DNA of 64,000 bases from Proteles cristata cristata (taxonomy: Eukaryota; Chordata; Mammalia; Carnivora; Hyaenidae). The notes beneath the pieces were generated by a model. It saw only the letters and a list, made by a program, of their open reading frames with translations. It searched no databases and had not been told where the DNA came from. Numbering within the stretch: position 1 is the stretch's first letter; each line of letters begins with the position of its first letter. Location: the NCBI GenBank assembly GCA_017311185.1, contig JAESUZ010005115.1, forward strand, positions 496,001-560,000. The letters are read 5' to 3'. The position numbers were made by a program, and so were the translations under genes. Below, piece after piece: positions 11,979 through 24,735 of the stretch.

Positions 11979-11996
11979 AAAAACAAGGTCTAGAGC

Positions 11997-12673
11997 AAAG
12001 CTCTGGGGACCCAAGGAGGAAGTGCTTGTCTTCAGCTTAGATGAACATAGGGAAAGATTCTCAAAACAGTGGTAATGAAACTGGGGACTGAGGTTTATTA
12101 AAAAAAGACTTGCTGATTTAAAAAAAAAATCCTATCTGATGACAGGCCATCTGTTAGCTTGAATTTACTTCAAGAGAAAGGTAGAGGCTAAGATTTAGAG
12201 TGCAGGAACTAGCTCAAAGATCTGTTCTAATCCTACGCTAATTCCTCATTTTCCAAAGCCCTTGGTTTGTTAAGCCTTGATTTTGTTAATTTGTAGAGAC
12301 GAAGGAGTTGTGACCGTTCCCACTAGCCTGTCGGGGTGGAAAAGGAATGACTATGTGGCATTAGGAGGAAATCAGATTTGCCACACGGCACTTTGGTACA
12401 TGCCTCTTCCTCTGTGAAGACCTTCTTGCTAAATACCTCCTTTCCCCCAAAGGTCCCCCAAATGCCTCCTTTCTCCCCGCAAATGTTCTCCCTAGACTTT
12501 CTAGGACTCTCTGAGTCCTTTTCCTGTGAGGCCCTGACACATTTTGTGATATCTATTTTGTGGAAAACGTTACTTGTATATTTCTTATGCTTTATAACAG
12601 AATTTAGTTTCCACCTAAACTAGACTAACAATATAAATCTTTACTTTTTTAAGAGTTATGTTTTAGAAAGTTT
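11997..12673. other. Intronic sequence, possible L2 scrap
   Basis: 'acctcctttcccccaaaggt' and nearby C-rich text at 12400-12560 look weakly L2-like. No exon. Confidence 0.35.
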
Positions 12674-12894
12674 GGGGCGCCTGGGTGGCTTAGTCGGTTA
12701 AGCGTCCGACTTTCGCTCAGGTCATGATCTCACGGTTCGTGGGTTCGAGCCCCGCATCGGGCTCTGTGCTGACTGCCAGCTCAGAGCCTGGAGCCTGTTT
12801 CAGTCTGTGACTCCCTCTCTCTCTGACCCTCCCCTGCTCATGCTGTCTCTCTCTCTCCCTCCTAGAAATAAATAAAACATTAAAAAAAAAAAAA
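12674..12894 (+). mobile_element. CAN SINE, young subfamily
   Basis: Starts ggggcgcctgggtggcttag, with actttcgctcagg and gactgccagctcagagc. It ends in cctagaaataaataaaacatt plus a long A tail. The flanking duplication is short (about aaagtt). Confidence 0.95.
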
Positions 12895-13075
12895 AAGTTC
12901 AGTTTCATTTTAACTAATGTGTCCTAGTGGCTTTATTAATACACACTGCCTCAAATATCTTTCAGCATTAATAAAGGGTCAGCCCATAAAGTAAAAAAGA
13001 AAAACAATACTTCTGTGGAAGACATTTACTCTCCTTTCAAAATACATTTTTGATGTAATTTAAAACCTCATCACA

Positions 13076-13309
13076 GGGGCACCTGGGTGGTTCAGTCGGT
13101 TAAGCGTCCGACTTCAGCTCAGGTCATGAACTTGTGGTCTGTGAGTTCGAGCCCCATGTGGGCCTCAGTGCTGACAGCTAGCTTAGAGCCCGGAGCCTGC
13201 TTCAGATTCTGTGTCTCCCTCTCTCTCTGCCCCTCCCCTGCTCATGCTCTGTCTCTCTCAGTCTCTCAATAATAAATAAATGTTAAAAAAAATTTCAAAA
13301 ATAAACAAT
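13076..13309 (+). mobile_element. CAN SINE
   Basis: Full-length, with head ggggcacctgggtggttcag. The imperfect duplication is aaacctcatcaca (about 13063-13075) versus acacctcattaca (13311-13323), so it is older than the young group. Confidence 0.9.
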
Positions 13310-13323
13310 AACACCTCATTACA

Positions 13324-14494
13324 TATATGTGTTTGTGGCTCTCAGCTTAAAGAATTCCAGGAGCCTCCAGTCACCTGTGACACGTTCAGTGCCTCTTTCC
13401 CCGTCTCTTGGCTACCCCATGTTATATTTTCCCAGATTATAAACATAAAAGACTGATGTGTTAAATAATCTTTAAGTTAAACAAACAAGCATTTTTTGGA
13501 AGACCTACAATATATCAAGCCCTTGTCACTGTGAAGTGCCCAAAAAGAGCCCTCACCATGATCTACTGATGACACCAACTTCTCAGCATCCCTTGACTCT
13601 GCAGGGAAGTGAGCAAAAGAGAGATCCAGGAAGCAGGATATATACATATATATTTTTTTTAAGTAAGCCTGGCTGGAGGCTGGCTTCCCTGGCTGGAGGG
13701 AATCACCATGTCCCATTTAGAGTCATCATCAGAACCTAAGAGAACCTCCATTCAAACTCTCTGGCCATTTTCATCTGGGAGTCCGGGTCTGTGTATTTGA
13801 CCTTGAGTGCGCCAGCTCTTGTGATAATTCAACAACTGGAAGCTAGACAGCTGGCTTCACTCTCACATCTTTCCCTTCAATCTTTTATATTTACATTTCA
13901 GCGCTGATGGCTCACACGGTCCCTGAGCCAAGTTCTCCTCTCTGCTTCATATACACACAGGGAGTCTCAAATCCAAGGTGCACCAAAGGGCAAAGAGTCA
14001 AAGACCCTCTTGGGAGACATCGGGATCTAGAGTGAAGCCAGGTACCTTCTAGCCTAGCAGGGACGGCTTACCTATTGTGTTAAGAACCATGGAAAAGACA
14101 AGGTGACTAAAATGTAACACCCTTGGCCCAGCACAGCGCACTCTCTAAGGGTTTCGAATAGTAAGAGAATGTGTCAAAAACTCAAATTACTTTGATATCA
14201 GTTGAGAGTTAAATCACAGGAGAGAGGAACAAACAAAAGTATTGCACTGGGAAAGGCTACATCTATTAGGGAGAAGTTCTAAGAAAGCTTTTTAAGGTTG
14301 GTTGATATAGATTTTCAAACCATGGAGATGGGGAAAGTCTAGGGGCACAGAGAAACCTAAGATAGCAGTGTCCAGAAGAAGACGGTCCCATTTGGCTAAG
14401 TGTGGTTTAAAAAAAATGCATAGGAGAGAGATGGGAGATAGAGAAGTATTTCTGGACTATTTCTTAGATGAGCTGGGCTGGAAGTACAGACACA
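13324..14494. other. Intronic sequence, nothing recognised
   Basis: Repeat-poor, with no exon. It includes a short TA-rich spot at 13638-13660. Confidence 0.4.
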
Positions 14495-14645
14495 TGGATC
14501 TCAAAACCGAGCACGCACAAGAGTCTCCCTCAAGAGGCTTGTAAAAGCTGCACATTTCCTGGCTCCTTGTGCAGAAATTCTGGGGAGTGGTCCAGAACTT
14601 TAGTTTTTTAATGAGGACTTGAAGGTGATTCCAAAGCAGGTGACC
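14495..14645 (+). mobile_element. MER5-like hAT DNA transposon relic
   Basis: 'gtaaaagctgcacatttcct', 'ttgtgcagaaattctgggga' and 'gacttgaaggtgattccaaa' resemble the body of MER5A. Ends are eroded. Confidence 0.45.
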
Positions 14646-15799
14646 TCTGACCCATTTTGGGAAAACCAAGCTTCGAGAGAGTCTCATGACTGGCCACTGC
14701 CCATCAGACCCAGTGAGGTCTCAAGCCAGCAGCAGGTAGGTAACATTCCAGACACCGCAATGCTGACTAACAATAATCCTTTGGGGATTCAAGTGAAGCA
14801 AAATTCTCCTTGGCAGATTCTGTGTGCACGAACCTGGGGTTGGCCCCGTATTGCTCGAAGTACCCACACTTTGATTTCTGGTCAGCCCTGTCAGCTTCTC
14901 TGAACCCTCAGTTAGCCACTGGGGTAAAAAATATTGCTTTCATTCTATTTGGGGGGAGTTTAATGTAAAAAAAATGAGGTGAATGCAGAATAGTAGCTAG
15001 TCAAGCTGAATGTAAACCAGGTCTGACTTTAGATAGCACGTTTTTTCCTGAAAATCATTTGCTGCCTCCTACAAGGCCTGCTAAGTGAAAGACTGAATGT
15101 CTTACCTAGGACTTTTGAACTTATTTTCAGGTTTATTTTTAACATTGATTTTAAAGCATAAACACACACACACACACTCTCTCTCTCCTTTGTCCACACC
15201 CTTTTCTTCTAATTGGAAATGTAAGGTTATAGACATTTTTCTCTTTGAGGGTACAGAGTAGTTCAGAAGGACCCTACCAACACAGATTATGTGCTGTATC
15301 TGGGTAATTATCATTCCTTTATCCTTTAAGAGACAAACGATACATATGAAAGAAAATGAGGAACAGACTCTTTCCTTATTTTCTTTCCATCCTTTTATCT
15401 CTAAAGTAGGAAGTTTACTGAACCATTGCCAACAATTCACTCAGCCTAATGAAGTGTACAAGTAATAGGATTAAATAATCTTAAACCATTATTACAGTGG
15501 CCTGATGCCGACATTCATCCAAACTCTGGCAAACACCGAGTGGTGAGTTCATGCTTCATTTAAAAATAAACAAACTAGGGCAGTGGGAAGGTTCTAGCAT
15601 AAAGTTTCCGAGGCATTTAACCTGGAAATCTGAGACTCTCCATCTTGGTTGGAGCTGAAGCAAACCCTGTCCTACTTCTACTCTCTCCAACCAAAATTTA
15701 CGGAATCCAACATTTCCTAGGGATGGTTCTCTGGAGCCTGCAGCCACATATGATTAAACCTATTCATGTCAGTCCCAAAGAAAGCAGTTCTTTGAAGGC
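14646..15799. other. Intronic sequence with a short (CA)n(CT)n
   Basis: No exon. A short CA run (15161-15177) is followed by CT (15177-15187). Confidence 0.4.
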
Positions 15800-15963
15800 A
15801 TCATCAAGGTTCATGGTTTCTATTTCAGCCTCTGCCATTAATAAACCATATAACCTCAGGCCAATCAGTCAGCTTTCCTGGGCTTTAGGTTTTCTCAGCT
15901 GTAAAATGACGTTATTGGATTTCTACAGTTCCTTCTGGCCTTTAAAAAGCATTCTAATTCTAT
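15800..15963 (+). mobile_element. MIR SINE relic
   Basis: 'ttcagcctctgccattaata', 'aacctcaggccaatcagtca', 'gggctttaggttttctcagc', 'tgtaaaatgacgttattgga' follow the MIR order. Confidence 0.7.
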
Positions 15964-17199
15964 AACAACAGGAATAAATACAGTTTGGGTTAGGAACTAG
16001 AGAAAAAGGTGATGTTCAGCTAGCCTCTTCCTTGTTCTGGGCAGTCTGGCTGCCAGCCTGTGCCTCACTACTCTTACCCAGGGCCGCCTTCGAGGCTGCA
16101 GGGATGTGGTGAGCAGTAACCCTCATCAGCAAAGGGCCGAGGGTTATCTGGGAAAAAGGGCTAAATAAAAACCTTAACAAAGGACAACACAGTAACTATT
16201 CTCCCCTCCCCCCCCACCCCCCGTCTTGCTGTTGTATAATTACAGGGTGATAATACGAATGCCTGTTAAAATGAGACGTGCTTTCCAAAGCATATTCAGT
16301 CCCCAAATCATTTTGCTCGTGGGTTAATTATCCCTGTAAAATTTTATAGCATTTTTCACTTAGATCACTATGCTTTTAAAGGCTTGCCTAGGTATTTTAT
16401 AGTTTTTGTTGCTTCTGCATAAGGCCTTTTTTTCCTGTTACATTTTCTAAACCTAGATTCATAATTTTTATTTTGTCAGGTAACCAAACTTCTATCATTG
16501 TAAAACTTTAGATTTTCTCTGATTTTCTAGAATAATCATATCATCTATAAATACTGACACATCTTGATCTTACGATTTTGAGTGAAAAAGTCTCAAACAT
16601 AGGTCTGATAAATACTGTTGATTTAAAATGAAGAAATACTATATATAAATGCACTATATTCTTGGAGATAAGTAGTAAAAATAGAAAGAAATGCATGGGT
16701 ATAATAAACAAAATTAGCAATAGTGACCACCTCTGTACAAGAGTTTGGGGAATGTGATTAGGGACAAGAAGGTAAGGATTTCCATGGAATTTCTAATGTT
16801 TTATTTGTTAATCTCAATAAAGGGGACATGACATTTTATTATAGTATGCTTTATATCTTTGTTAGAAATATTATATAATAAACTGATGTATGTAAAATAA
16901 AGAAAAAGATATATATCACCATATATATGACTATAAATATGACCATATATCTATATATATGACTTTGTTTCCTAGCTACCCGTTACAAAGAGTAGAATGT
17001 TAAAAACAATATAATAGTAATCATACTATGCACACCTACCAAGATCCAAGAAGATGGCTGGCCATTACTTTATTTTATCCTATTAAACACATATCTTCCT
17101 TCTTCTTTTATTTTATTTAGAGCTTGTTTTGTGTTCTTGCAACTGTTTTTGTTTTAAACAAAGATGCATGATAAATTTCATTAAATGCATTTTTTGGCC
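15964..17199. other. AT-rich intronic block
   Basis: Contains a C-run near 16206-16222 and TA-rich tracts at 16905-16965. The piece 16640-16850 (gtgaccacctctgtacaaga) looks like an old L1 3' end, with low confidence. Confidence 0.4.
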
Positions 17200-18680
17200 T
17201 TTATGGTGATGACTAGTTAACTGATATTTGGTATCTTTATAATGAATTATGTTAAAAGGTTCCTAATAGTGTCCTAACATTGCAATCATGGAATTACCTA
17301 GGATGTTTCATTATGTGGCACTCAATCTTCTAATACTTCATTTAGGATTTCTGCATGGGTGAAAGTCAGATTAGCACACTTTTCTTTTGGGGGCAACCTC
17401 ATTTAGATATTATTAATCAGGATGGGGCTAGCTTTCTAAAATGATGTGAGAAGCTTATCTTCTCTTACTGAGCTCTGAAAATTGAACTATTACAGGAATC
17501 CTTTGTTCTTTAAAGATCTGAGAAGTCCTTTCAGTGAAATTTCCTGGTAATTTCTCAGGTAGTAGGCCTGCATTCCACCTATGTTTATGGAGTTATTCAA
17601 GTTTTCTTCCTTTGCAGTTTAGGTGTGCACAGATCATAGCCTCTTCTAAAAAATTTCAAGTGCAATAATTTTTAAATGTCATCTATACATGTGCTAAGAG
17701 CTTCTTTTTCATTCCTCATTTTCTATACTTTTTGTTTCTCCCTTTCTTATCCTCACTGGATGCTTATTTTATTTTTCTTTTCAAAGAATCATCTTGTAGA
17801 TTCAAAATTTCTAGTTATTTCTCAATTTCTCAATAACTGCCTTTATTTTAATGACTTCTTTCTTTCTTTAGATTGACTTTGTTGCCCTTGTCTATGTGTT
17901 TAGATGAATACATATGTGCCTTTTTATGTTGCAATTAATGATCCTCTCTGGACTTGGAATTCAGTTCTGGCTGGGTCTCATTCTGGTTGTTGAGCAGCAT
18001 TACCAACATCATTATTTCCTAAGGAAACTTCAACTCACAAGTGTGCTTATTTGCTTATCTTTTGATATATTTCTTGTCTTGCTAAACTCTGCCAACCAAA
18101 GTAGGAACTGTCTATACACTCCTTAGACTATGACAGCATGGATTTTTTGTTTGTTTGTTTGTTTTGTTTTTTAATCTTCCATGGAGATTTGGAAAGAAGG
18201 TATAATCTCTTTGCTTATGTGGACCAAATCAATCATATTAATAATATTATTCAACTTCTGTAATTGGTTTGTCAAAGACTACATGGAACGTGTTAAAGTT
18301 TTATAATGAAAATGGTTTTACCATTTTCATCTCATATTTCACCAGTATTTTTGTCTTATATATTTCATTGTAGTGGTATTTAATGAAGAAAGGCTCAGGG
18401 CTGTTCTCTGGAACTGGACATTCATCAATCAAGTGACGTACTTTGGCCTATGTAATAGCTTTGTTTTGAATTGTACTCTGCCTGTTATTAATACTGTAGT
18501 TAATAGGTGATTAATATTATTTTCTTTTAGCCTGAATTTGCTATTGCATCTGCTCCCTCTTTAGCTACCATTTGTATTGGTTCGTTGTTTATCATCATTC
18601 TATTAACCCTGCATTTCCCACACACTTTAGTTTGATCAATTTGTTTGTCTGCTGGAATATTTTCTTGGAGTCATTTTCTC
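17200..18680 (-). mobile_element. Old L1 remnant, mostly antisense
   Basis: Parts read as the reverse complement of L1 ORF2: 'attaatcaggatggggctag', 'ctaaaatgatgtgagaagct', 'agaagtcctttcagtgaaat'. Toward 18,150-18,700 the match is weak and orientation unclear. All frames are broken. Confidence 0.45.
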
Positions 18681-18739
18681 AGAAAAAGTTTGTAGGCGAT
18701 ATATATTCTTTGTGAATGCCCATGGAATATTTAAAAGAA

Positions 18740-19010
18740 ACTATTTTTGGAGAAGGCAAAGTTTGATGTACTGTCATATAACAAAAGCAAGTTACTAATT
18801 AGTACAGGATGGTATGATCCCATTGTATGTGTATGTGTGAACACAGAATCACACTTACAGAGATGTATGGTTACATGTGGAGGTATATACCTGTATTCAG
18901 GTATATTGAAAAAGAAAAGGGGCGTTAAACTATTATATTATTTAAATGAGATAGCTATGCATATTTTAACGTTTTCTAATTTTTTTCTAGTGAGCATATA
19001 ATACTTAAAA
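18740..19010 (+). mobile_element. Possible old L1 3' fragment
   Basis: 'ggatggtatgatcccattgt' followed by short tg/ac-rich text resembles the 3' UTR of old L1 elements. Weak. Confidence 0.3.
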
Positions 19011-19156
19011 ACATAGGGTTTTTTTTTTTAAAAGAATGACTACTATAAGAATATTTTGAGTTCAATATTCCTCTAATATGTCCAAAAGCAAGGGAAAGCC
19101 ACTTTAAAAAATTCAGAATGCAGGTTAACCGTATTTTTTAAAAACTTGACATTATG

Positions 19157-19366
19157 GGGCGCCTGGGTGGCTTAGCCGGTTAAGCGTCCAACTTTCGCTT
19201 AGGTCATGATCTCGCGGTTTGTGGGTTCGAGCCCCGAGTCTGGCTCTGTGCTGACTGCCAGCTCGGAGCCTGGAGCCTATTTCAGAGTCTATATCTACCT
19301 CTCTCACTGACCCTCCCCTGCTCACGCTGTCTCTCTCTCTCTCCTAGAAATAAAAAATATTAAAAA
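19157..19366 (+). mobile_element. CAN SINE, young subfamily
   Basis: Starts gggcgcctgggtggcttagc, with actttcgcttagg and gactgccagctcgg. A perfect 16-bp duplication aaaacttgacattatg lies at 19141-19156 and 19367-19382. Confidence 0.95.
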
Positions 19367-19489
19367 AAAACTTGACATTATGAAAAAAAGGTAAGAGAGA
19401 AAAAATTAATTAGAAAAAAAGAAAACTAGTAGTAACAAATGAGATTTTTCAATGACTGGTTGGGTCTATGACAAGAGCTGGTCCTGAGA

Positions 19490-19700
19490 ATCAAAGTCCA
19501 GGTCAAGTCTTGGATATGACCCTCACACTTCATGAAACAGGGCAAGCTGACTTTTCTTAAAAAGTCAGCTTCTTATTACCAGAAAGGAAGGCAACAATAA
19601 TCATACCTATTTTCTAGGATCATTAGGTAACATAAGATAAAAGTGCTCTATAAAAATTAAAGCACTAAACAAATGTTAGTTAGTATTATTATTGTTGTTA
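19490..19700 (+). mobile_element. MIR SINE relic
   Basis: 'ggtcaagtcttggatatgac', 'aacaataatcatacctattt', 'aagtgctctataaaaattaa', 'gcactaaacaaatgttagtt' follow the MIR 3' half. Confidence 0.6.
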
Positions 19701-21149
19701 TTTTGAACCAGAAAAAAAAAACAAAATGTTTTTTCCCTTAAACTCAGAGGCATTTCAGGGAGAGCCACATGTAAATGCTCAAGAAAAGACAGAGGCTTAT
19801 GGGACTTTTTGACAGGAGAAGTTCAGCATCCTTCTGTAATGCTAGAAGGCATGATTTATGTGGTCATCAATTTAAATGTTGGAAATGGAAGGCTCTAATC
19901 ACAGAGCGCTGTCACTATCTTCCTATCTTTAGGAAGTTGAATATTAGTTTCTGGGTGGTAATATGGACCTAGCAATCAAGTGCAAGTTAGATCATCTGTC
20001 CCTAGCCTTAGTTTGTCCTTTGCTTAGAAAATATCAAAGCCATTGTAAAGTGGGACCAAACACCTCCCCCCCCTCCTGTCTATTTCACAAGGTTCTAATA
20101 TGAATGACTAGTAGTAGAGAGCATGGTGAAATCACGCAAGAGATTGACGAATGTCCCTCTTCCTTGAAGCATTTATTTATTTATTTATTTTCCTTTCCAG
20201 GAGCGTGCTTGAGGAAAAATGAAGAAACATCAAGAAGAAAGTATTTGTGCACATGCACTTGATGTGTGGGAGAGAGACCGGCCCTCCTTGGAGGTGAGAG
20301 AGCAGGGGTGGGCAATCGAGAAGAGAGAAGGGAAGTTCATGTGGACTTTATGGCTTTTGTTCCAACTCTCAGCTCCTTTCGCAACATCCACACAAAGCAG
20401 TGGCTGTAACTGCTTTTAAAACACTATTAGGAGGAACTGGGTGTGTAAAAGGACAACTTTCCTGCAGAGGTACAAAACCTACCGCCTAAGGTAGATTGAA
20501 AAGTTCGAATGTTTTAACTGTAGCCATTTAGTGACATAAGGCAGCAAAAGGCCACTATAATGTTGGCCACTAATGTGTCAAATTCAAGGACATTATAGTG
20601 TTTAGTCTCCTGCGGAGTTGGCTTCCTATTTCCTGAGGCCTTTTAATCACTTGGATTTTAACTAATAAAAATGTCTGTACCAACTTCCACTGTTGGAGAG
20701 TTAGAAGTTGGATTTGATCCACTCCGAGTAAAAAGCCCTGGTTTAGGGGAAGATCCTTGGCTGCCATTTCGTAAACAGACTGAGTATCTGAGAATCCCAG
20801 ATGCGCTGTGTCTCTGGCCCAGACTCCTTGGTCACGCTAAGAACACAGCAGTTCTTCTGTTAATCTCTACTTGTGGGTAAACCTGTCTCATTCAGGACAG
20901 AACGCTGTGGTGGAAGGTACAGTTGCTGTCCCTGATACTCATACCAACATAAACATCTTCTTAAGCATAGCATGAACCTCTTCTTCTCATATATGTCCTC
21001 ATATTCCTTCTATAACACTTATTTATTTCAGTATTTCCATAGCAACTGCAGCTACGAAATTACCCCAAACATAGAGGATTACTAAATTGTATCAGATTAT
21101 GCTAAGGGAAAGAGCGATGATAATAATGTTATTAATGGATTAAGCCCTT
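19701..21149. other. Intronic sequence, nothing recognised
   Basis: Contains only a short (ATTT)n at 20169-20190. No exon. Confidence 0.4.
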
Positions 21150-21330
21150 ATATTGGTATAAAACTTCATAATGTATACAATACCACAAGTGTTCATTCCT
21201 TCTCTTTGAAGACAGGGAAGAAATTAATATCTCTTTCATAAATGATGATACCAGTACTCAGAAACTAAATGACTTGCCCAAGGTCACACCTGGAGAGCAA
21301 GGATTAGAGACAATACATTCTATTTATATG
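21150..21330 (-). mobile_element. MIR SINE relic
   Basis: 'gatgataccagtactcagaa' and 'gacttgcccaaggtcacacc' are the reverse complement of the MIR core. Confidence 0.65.
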
Positions 21331-21416
21331 ACCTTACTTCTCAAGGAACGTTACTACTCTTAATTTTAATCTGCTCATTTATACAAATCCATAAGAATAA
21401 TCAAAACTAAGCTTTT

Positions 21417-21637
21417 ATAAATGTATATATATTTTAATATTTATTTACTTTTGAGAGAGAGAGAGACAGAGAGAGAGCAGGGTAGGGGCAGAGAGAGAGG
21501 GAGACACAAATCCTGAAACAGGCTCCAGGCTCTGAGCTATCAGCACAGAGCCCAATGTAGGGTTTGAACTCACAAACTGCAAGGTCATGACCTAAGCCAA
21601 AGTCGGATGCTTGACCAACTGAACCACCCAGGCACCC
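21417..21637 (-). mobile_element. CAN SINE, older copy
   Basis: GA-rich body then gaaccacccaggcacccc. The duplication caaaactaagctttt (21402-21416) versus caaaactatgctgtt (21638-21652) differs at two of 15 sites. It is the last CAN SINE before the 11-kb SINE-free interval. Confidence 0.9.
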
Positions 21638-21652
21638 CAAAACTATGCTGTT

Positions 21653-22699
21653 AAGAGATCACCAAAGTAGAAAAGCATCTCACTGATTTGCTAATAACTA
21701 TACAAACTTAAATTACGTAAAGTACTTATTTAATTGGTTCAAAATAAGTATAAATAAACCTCTTCAATAGTGGATAGGTTATAGTTTAACATATGGTTAA
21801 AAAAATGAAATAAAAAAAAAATAAAACCAAAACACCTCACTGACTGAGGCCTAGAGCCTGGGTTTTCTGCACTTTCCTTCTATAGGATGTCACTCAGACA
21901 TCAGTTTCCACTAACAGGAGAAGAGGAAGTTTGGACGCCATTGAAGGTGCTCCTGGTCCAAGGTTTTGGGTTCCAAAAGGCACGCACACCTCCCTAGGAT
22001 CCTCCTTACTACACACTCTATCTTCAACATCAACTCGTTTCATTTTATACTCCCAGCTTTCCCGATTCCCCCAAAAGAAAACTCCTTACTTTCCTGGTGT
22101 GGCAGCTTATTGGATTTATGAAAAGTCCGAAAGAAATTAAAATGCTAGAACGCCCATCCAAGAGCTTGAGGGCCGTGCTGAACTCTGAAATCAGTATGGA
22201 ACAAGGGTCTCCGGATAAAGCTTAACTGAATTCTGATAAGAATTAAATTGCATTTTAGAGTCACCATGGATGAGCCTCATAAAGCAAAATCTTGATTAAC
22301 GCTTCTTATGAGGGAGGGAAAGTCAAAAGGAATGGTCAGAATTTCCATTGTTTGAGCTCACCCTGCTCTTCCAAGGATGTGATTAAATGCCTCCCAGATA
22401 CTCTACCCTGTCATAAGCTCAGTCTAGTAACAGGCACCCAAAATAAAAGAAACTCCCTCCTGAAGAATCATCGAGATCCTACTCCTGGCATGGAAATCGA
22501 AACCTGAGCCCACATGATGTAGAAACCCATAATTGAGTCAGTTTACACCTTTTTTTCCAGTCTTATTACTCAATCAGAAGGGCACAAAAAGCATTTTAAA
22601 ATGGGACAGGGGTGTGTCTGAGGAGTTAAAAATAATTTCCTACAACCCAATATTCAGAAATACCACCTATGTCAGAAATCTTTCCAAAATTAATCTCAG
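21653..22699. other. Intronic sequence, nothing recognised
   Basis: No exon and no clear repeat. Confidence 0.4.
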
Positions 22700-22925
22700 A
22701 ATAACATTCATTCCATTACCATTCCCTGGGCAGGCCAAGTGTGGTTTACAGGTTGCCCAATTTCATCCTCACAGGACTTTGGGGAAACTCCTGCAATCAT
22801 CCCCATTATGTCTTTGAGGAAACTGAGGCATAGAAACATCCAGTAACTTTCTCTAGGAGATGAAGCATTAAGTGATGAAATCAGACTCAAGCCATGTTCT
22901 TCATACCATGTTATCCTGTCTCCCA
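22700..22925 (-). mobile_element. MIR SINE relic
   Basis: 'tttcatcctcacaggacttt', 'tgaggaaactgaggcataga', 'gatgaaatcagactcaagcc' are the reverse complement of MIR. Confidence 0.75.
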
Positions 22926-24566
22926 ATACTGTTCACGATTCCTAGCTCTAAGAGATACAGGAGAAAATGAAGGAAGCTACCACCACAGCACCATGAATGG
23001 TAGCAAGAATCCACAATGCAGCCCAAAAAAGGATGGAAAATAGACACAAGAGCTACAAAACACATAGCAGTCACTTTGTATAAGGACAAATAGCCATAGG
23101 TGCTACCAGAGGGTGACATCATCATCACAGAGTTCACTGCAGTAAAGAATTTCATGGGGGGCGGGGGGGGGGTGCCTAAGTCATTGTGAATGATAGCCCA
23201 TGCAGTCTGCTCACCAAAGACAGGGATTCTGTAATTTTCTCTTTTCAATAAAGATCTCAAAGGGTGATATTTGAAATATTCTCACTTCTTAAAGAGGTGA
23301 GCTTTGGTTCACTGGTCTTACCCTCATAAGCAAAAGCTCCCTGAGATCAACAGGACACTATGATATTTGTGTTTATGTTCTAGACGAGCTAAAAATATGT
23401 GGTGTCAGCAAAGACTACGAGACCAGGGGTGGGAAAAACTGAATATAGCCATGGCTCTGACACCAAAGGATTGAATAGAAGAAATAATTTTCCTCCTCTC
23501 TGTGTTTCTGTATTCTCACTTCTAAAAAGAGGAGTTAGACAAATGACCTTTTTTTTTTTTTTCTTCCCAGCTCCAGCAGTGTGTGGCAGGCACTATTATG
23601 AGGCTATATACATTTAAGTTGCCTTTGGGGAGGAAAATGGAATAAAATTGAACCTAAGAGATGCAAAACTTATACTGAATCCTGCAAGATCTTAATCTTA
23701 AACTTTCAGATCTGTGCTACAGAGACTCCAAGGCTGTGATGAGTGACAGCCATCAGGTCACGGGAAGATAGATACCAATGAGGCCAGGGACTCTGCAATG
23801 AACTTGAACCTTGTGGATCTGCAAGGCTATGAATAACTCCTAAGACCTTGCACCCAAAGCTTCTTTTATGTAAAAATGCCTGGACAGTGAGGCTTCTTTT
23901 GTGGGGTTGCAAAACTGTACTATTTTTTCCACTAAAAAGTGCTAAAGAGATTAAAATTATGCAGATAGATAGCAAAGAAATGTATTTTAAATTTTAAGAA
24001 AGTTTATGTTCATTCATCAAATTGATCTCTCTTCTGGTGTGTGTGTAGCTTAATGTGTGTACTTAAGTAGCCTGGTAAAAAATGAAGAGTGTGTGTATTT
24101 TTTAGCTACCTACTTATGTTATTAAGATACAGTTGTTGTGTTCTTTTAGAAAAACCCAATTATTACCTCAGTCAGCATTACTATTCATTTTCCTTTAAGG
24201 GAAATTCATTTCCCTCTATGAAAAAGGGTTTCTTTCTTTGCATTGTTGAAAACCTGCTGGGTATGGTGGTAAGAAGACTTAAGAATGGATAAGGGATGAT
24301 TCAAAGGGCCCGGGAGTTTGAAAGAGCCCTGATAAGTCCAGAGGCCCTGCATTGTTTCTTTACCAATACTGGCAGATTCAAATTCAGGGTGAGACCTAAT
24401 AACAGAGGCATAACTTCTGATATTCAGGGGGTGATGTGTGACCTTGTACCTACATGCTTGAAAGCCACAAGGTGGTGATGTTCCCAGCAGACCACTGATT
24501 GACTCTCCTAACACGCCTTTCTGACCGCATACGAACAGGGGACAGTTGGAAAAAGTTAAGATCTGC

Positions 24567-24572
<6 letters not shown>
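22926..24572. other. Intron just downstream of the LPP exon, repeat-poor
   Basis: No transposon was recognised. It contains a G6-C-G10 run at 23156-23172 and a 14-base T run at 23549-23562. Confidence 0.45.

Positions 24573-24620
<48 letters not shown>
24573..24620. repeat. (AC)24 microsatellite beside the LPP exon
   Basis: This is 48 bases of uninterrupted AC on the plus strand. In the LPP transcript (minus strand) it is (UG)24, at intron positions +122 to +169 after the donor. Long UG tracts are known binding sites for TDP-43 and CELF-type proteins. A splicing effect is inference. Confidence 0.95.
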
Positions 24621-24623
<3 letters not shown>

Positions 24624-24735
24624 TTGAAATTTGGGGAGAACTAAAGATCCGATGGCTCCATTCTTATCTGGAGTGATTGGCATTCGGCCAAAGAAGACAT
24701 CTTTGCAAAGCACAGGAGAGGCAAAGCGAGTCTGA

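Noticed and set aside
22901..23260. 119-codon minus-strand open frame with hydrophobic segments
   Set aside because: It overlaps a G/C homopolymer and a MIR edge. No known family and no splice sites were seen.
24206..24713. Minus-strand frames of 136 and 87 codons next to the LPP exon
   Set aside because: Each contains a long VCVCVC run from translation of the (GT)24 repeat and no other feature. They lie in the intron.
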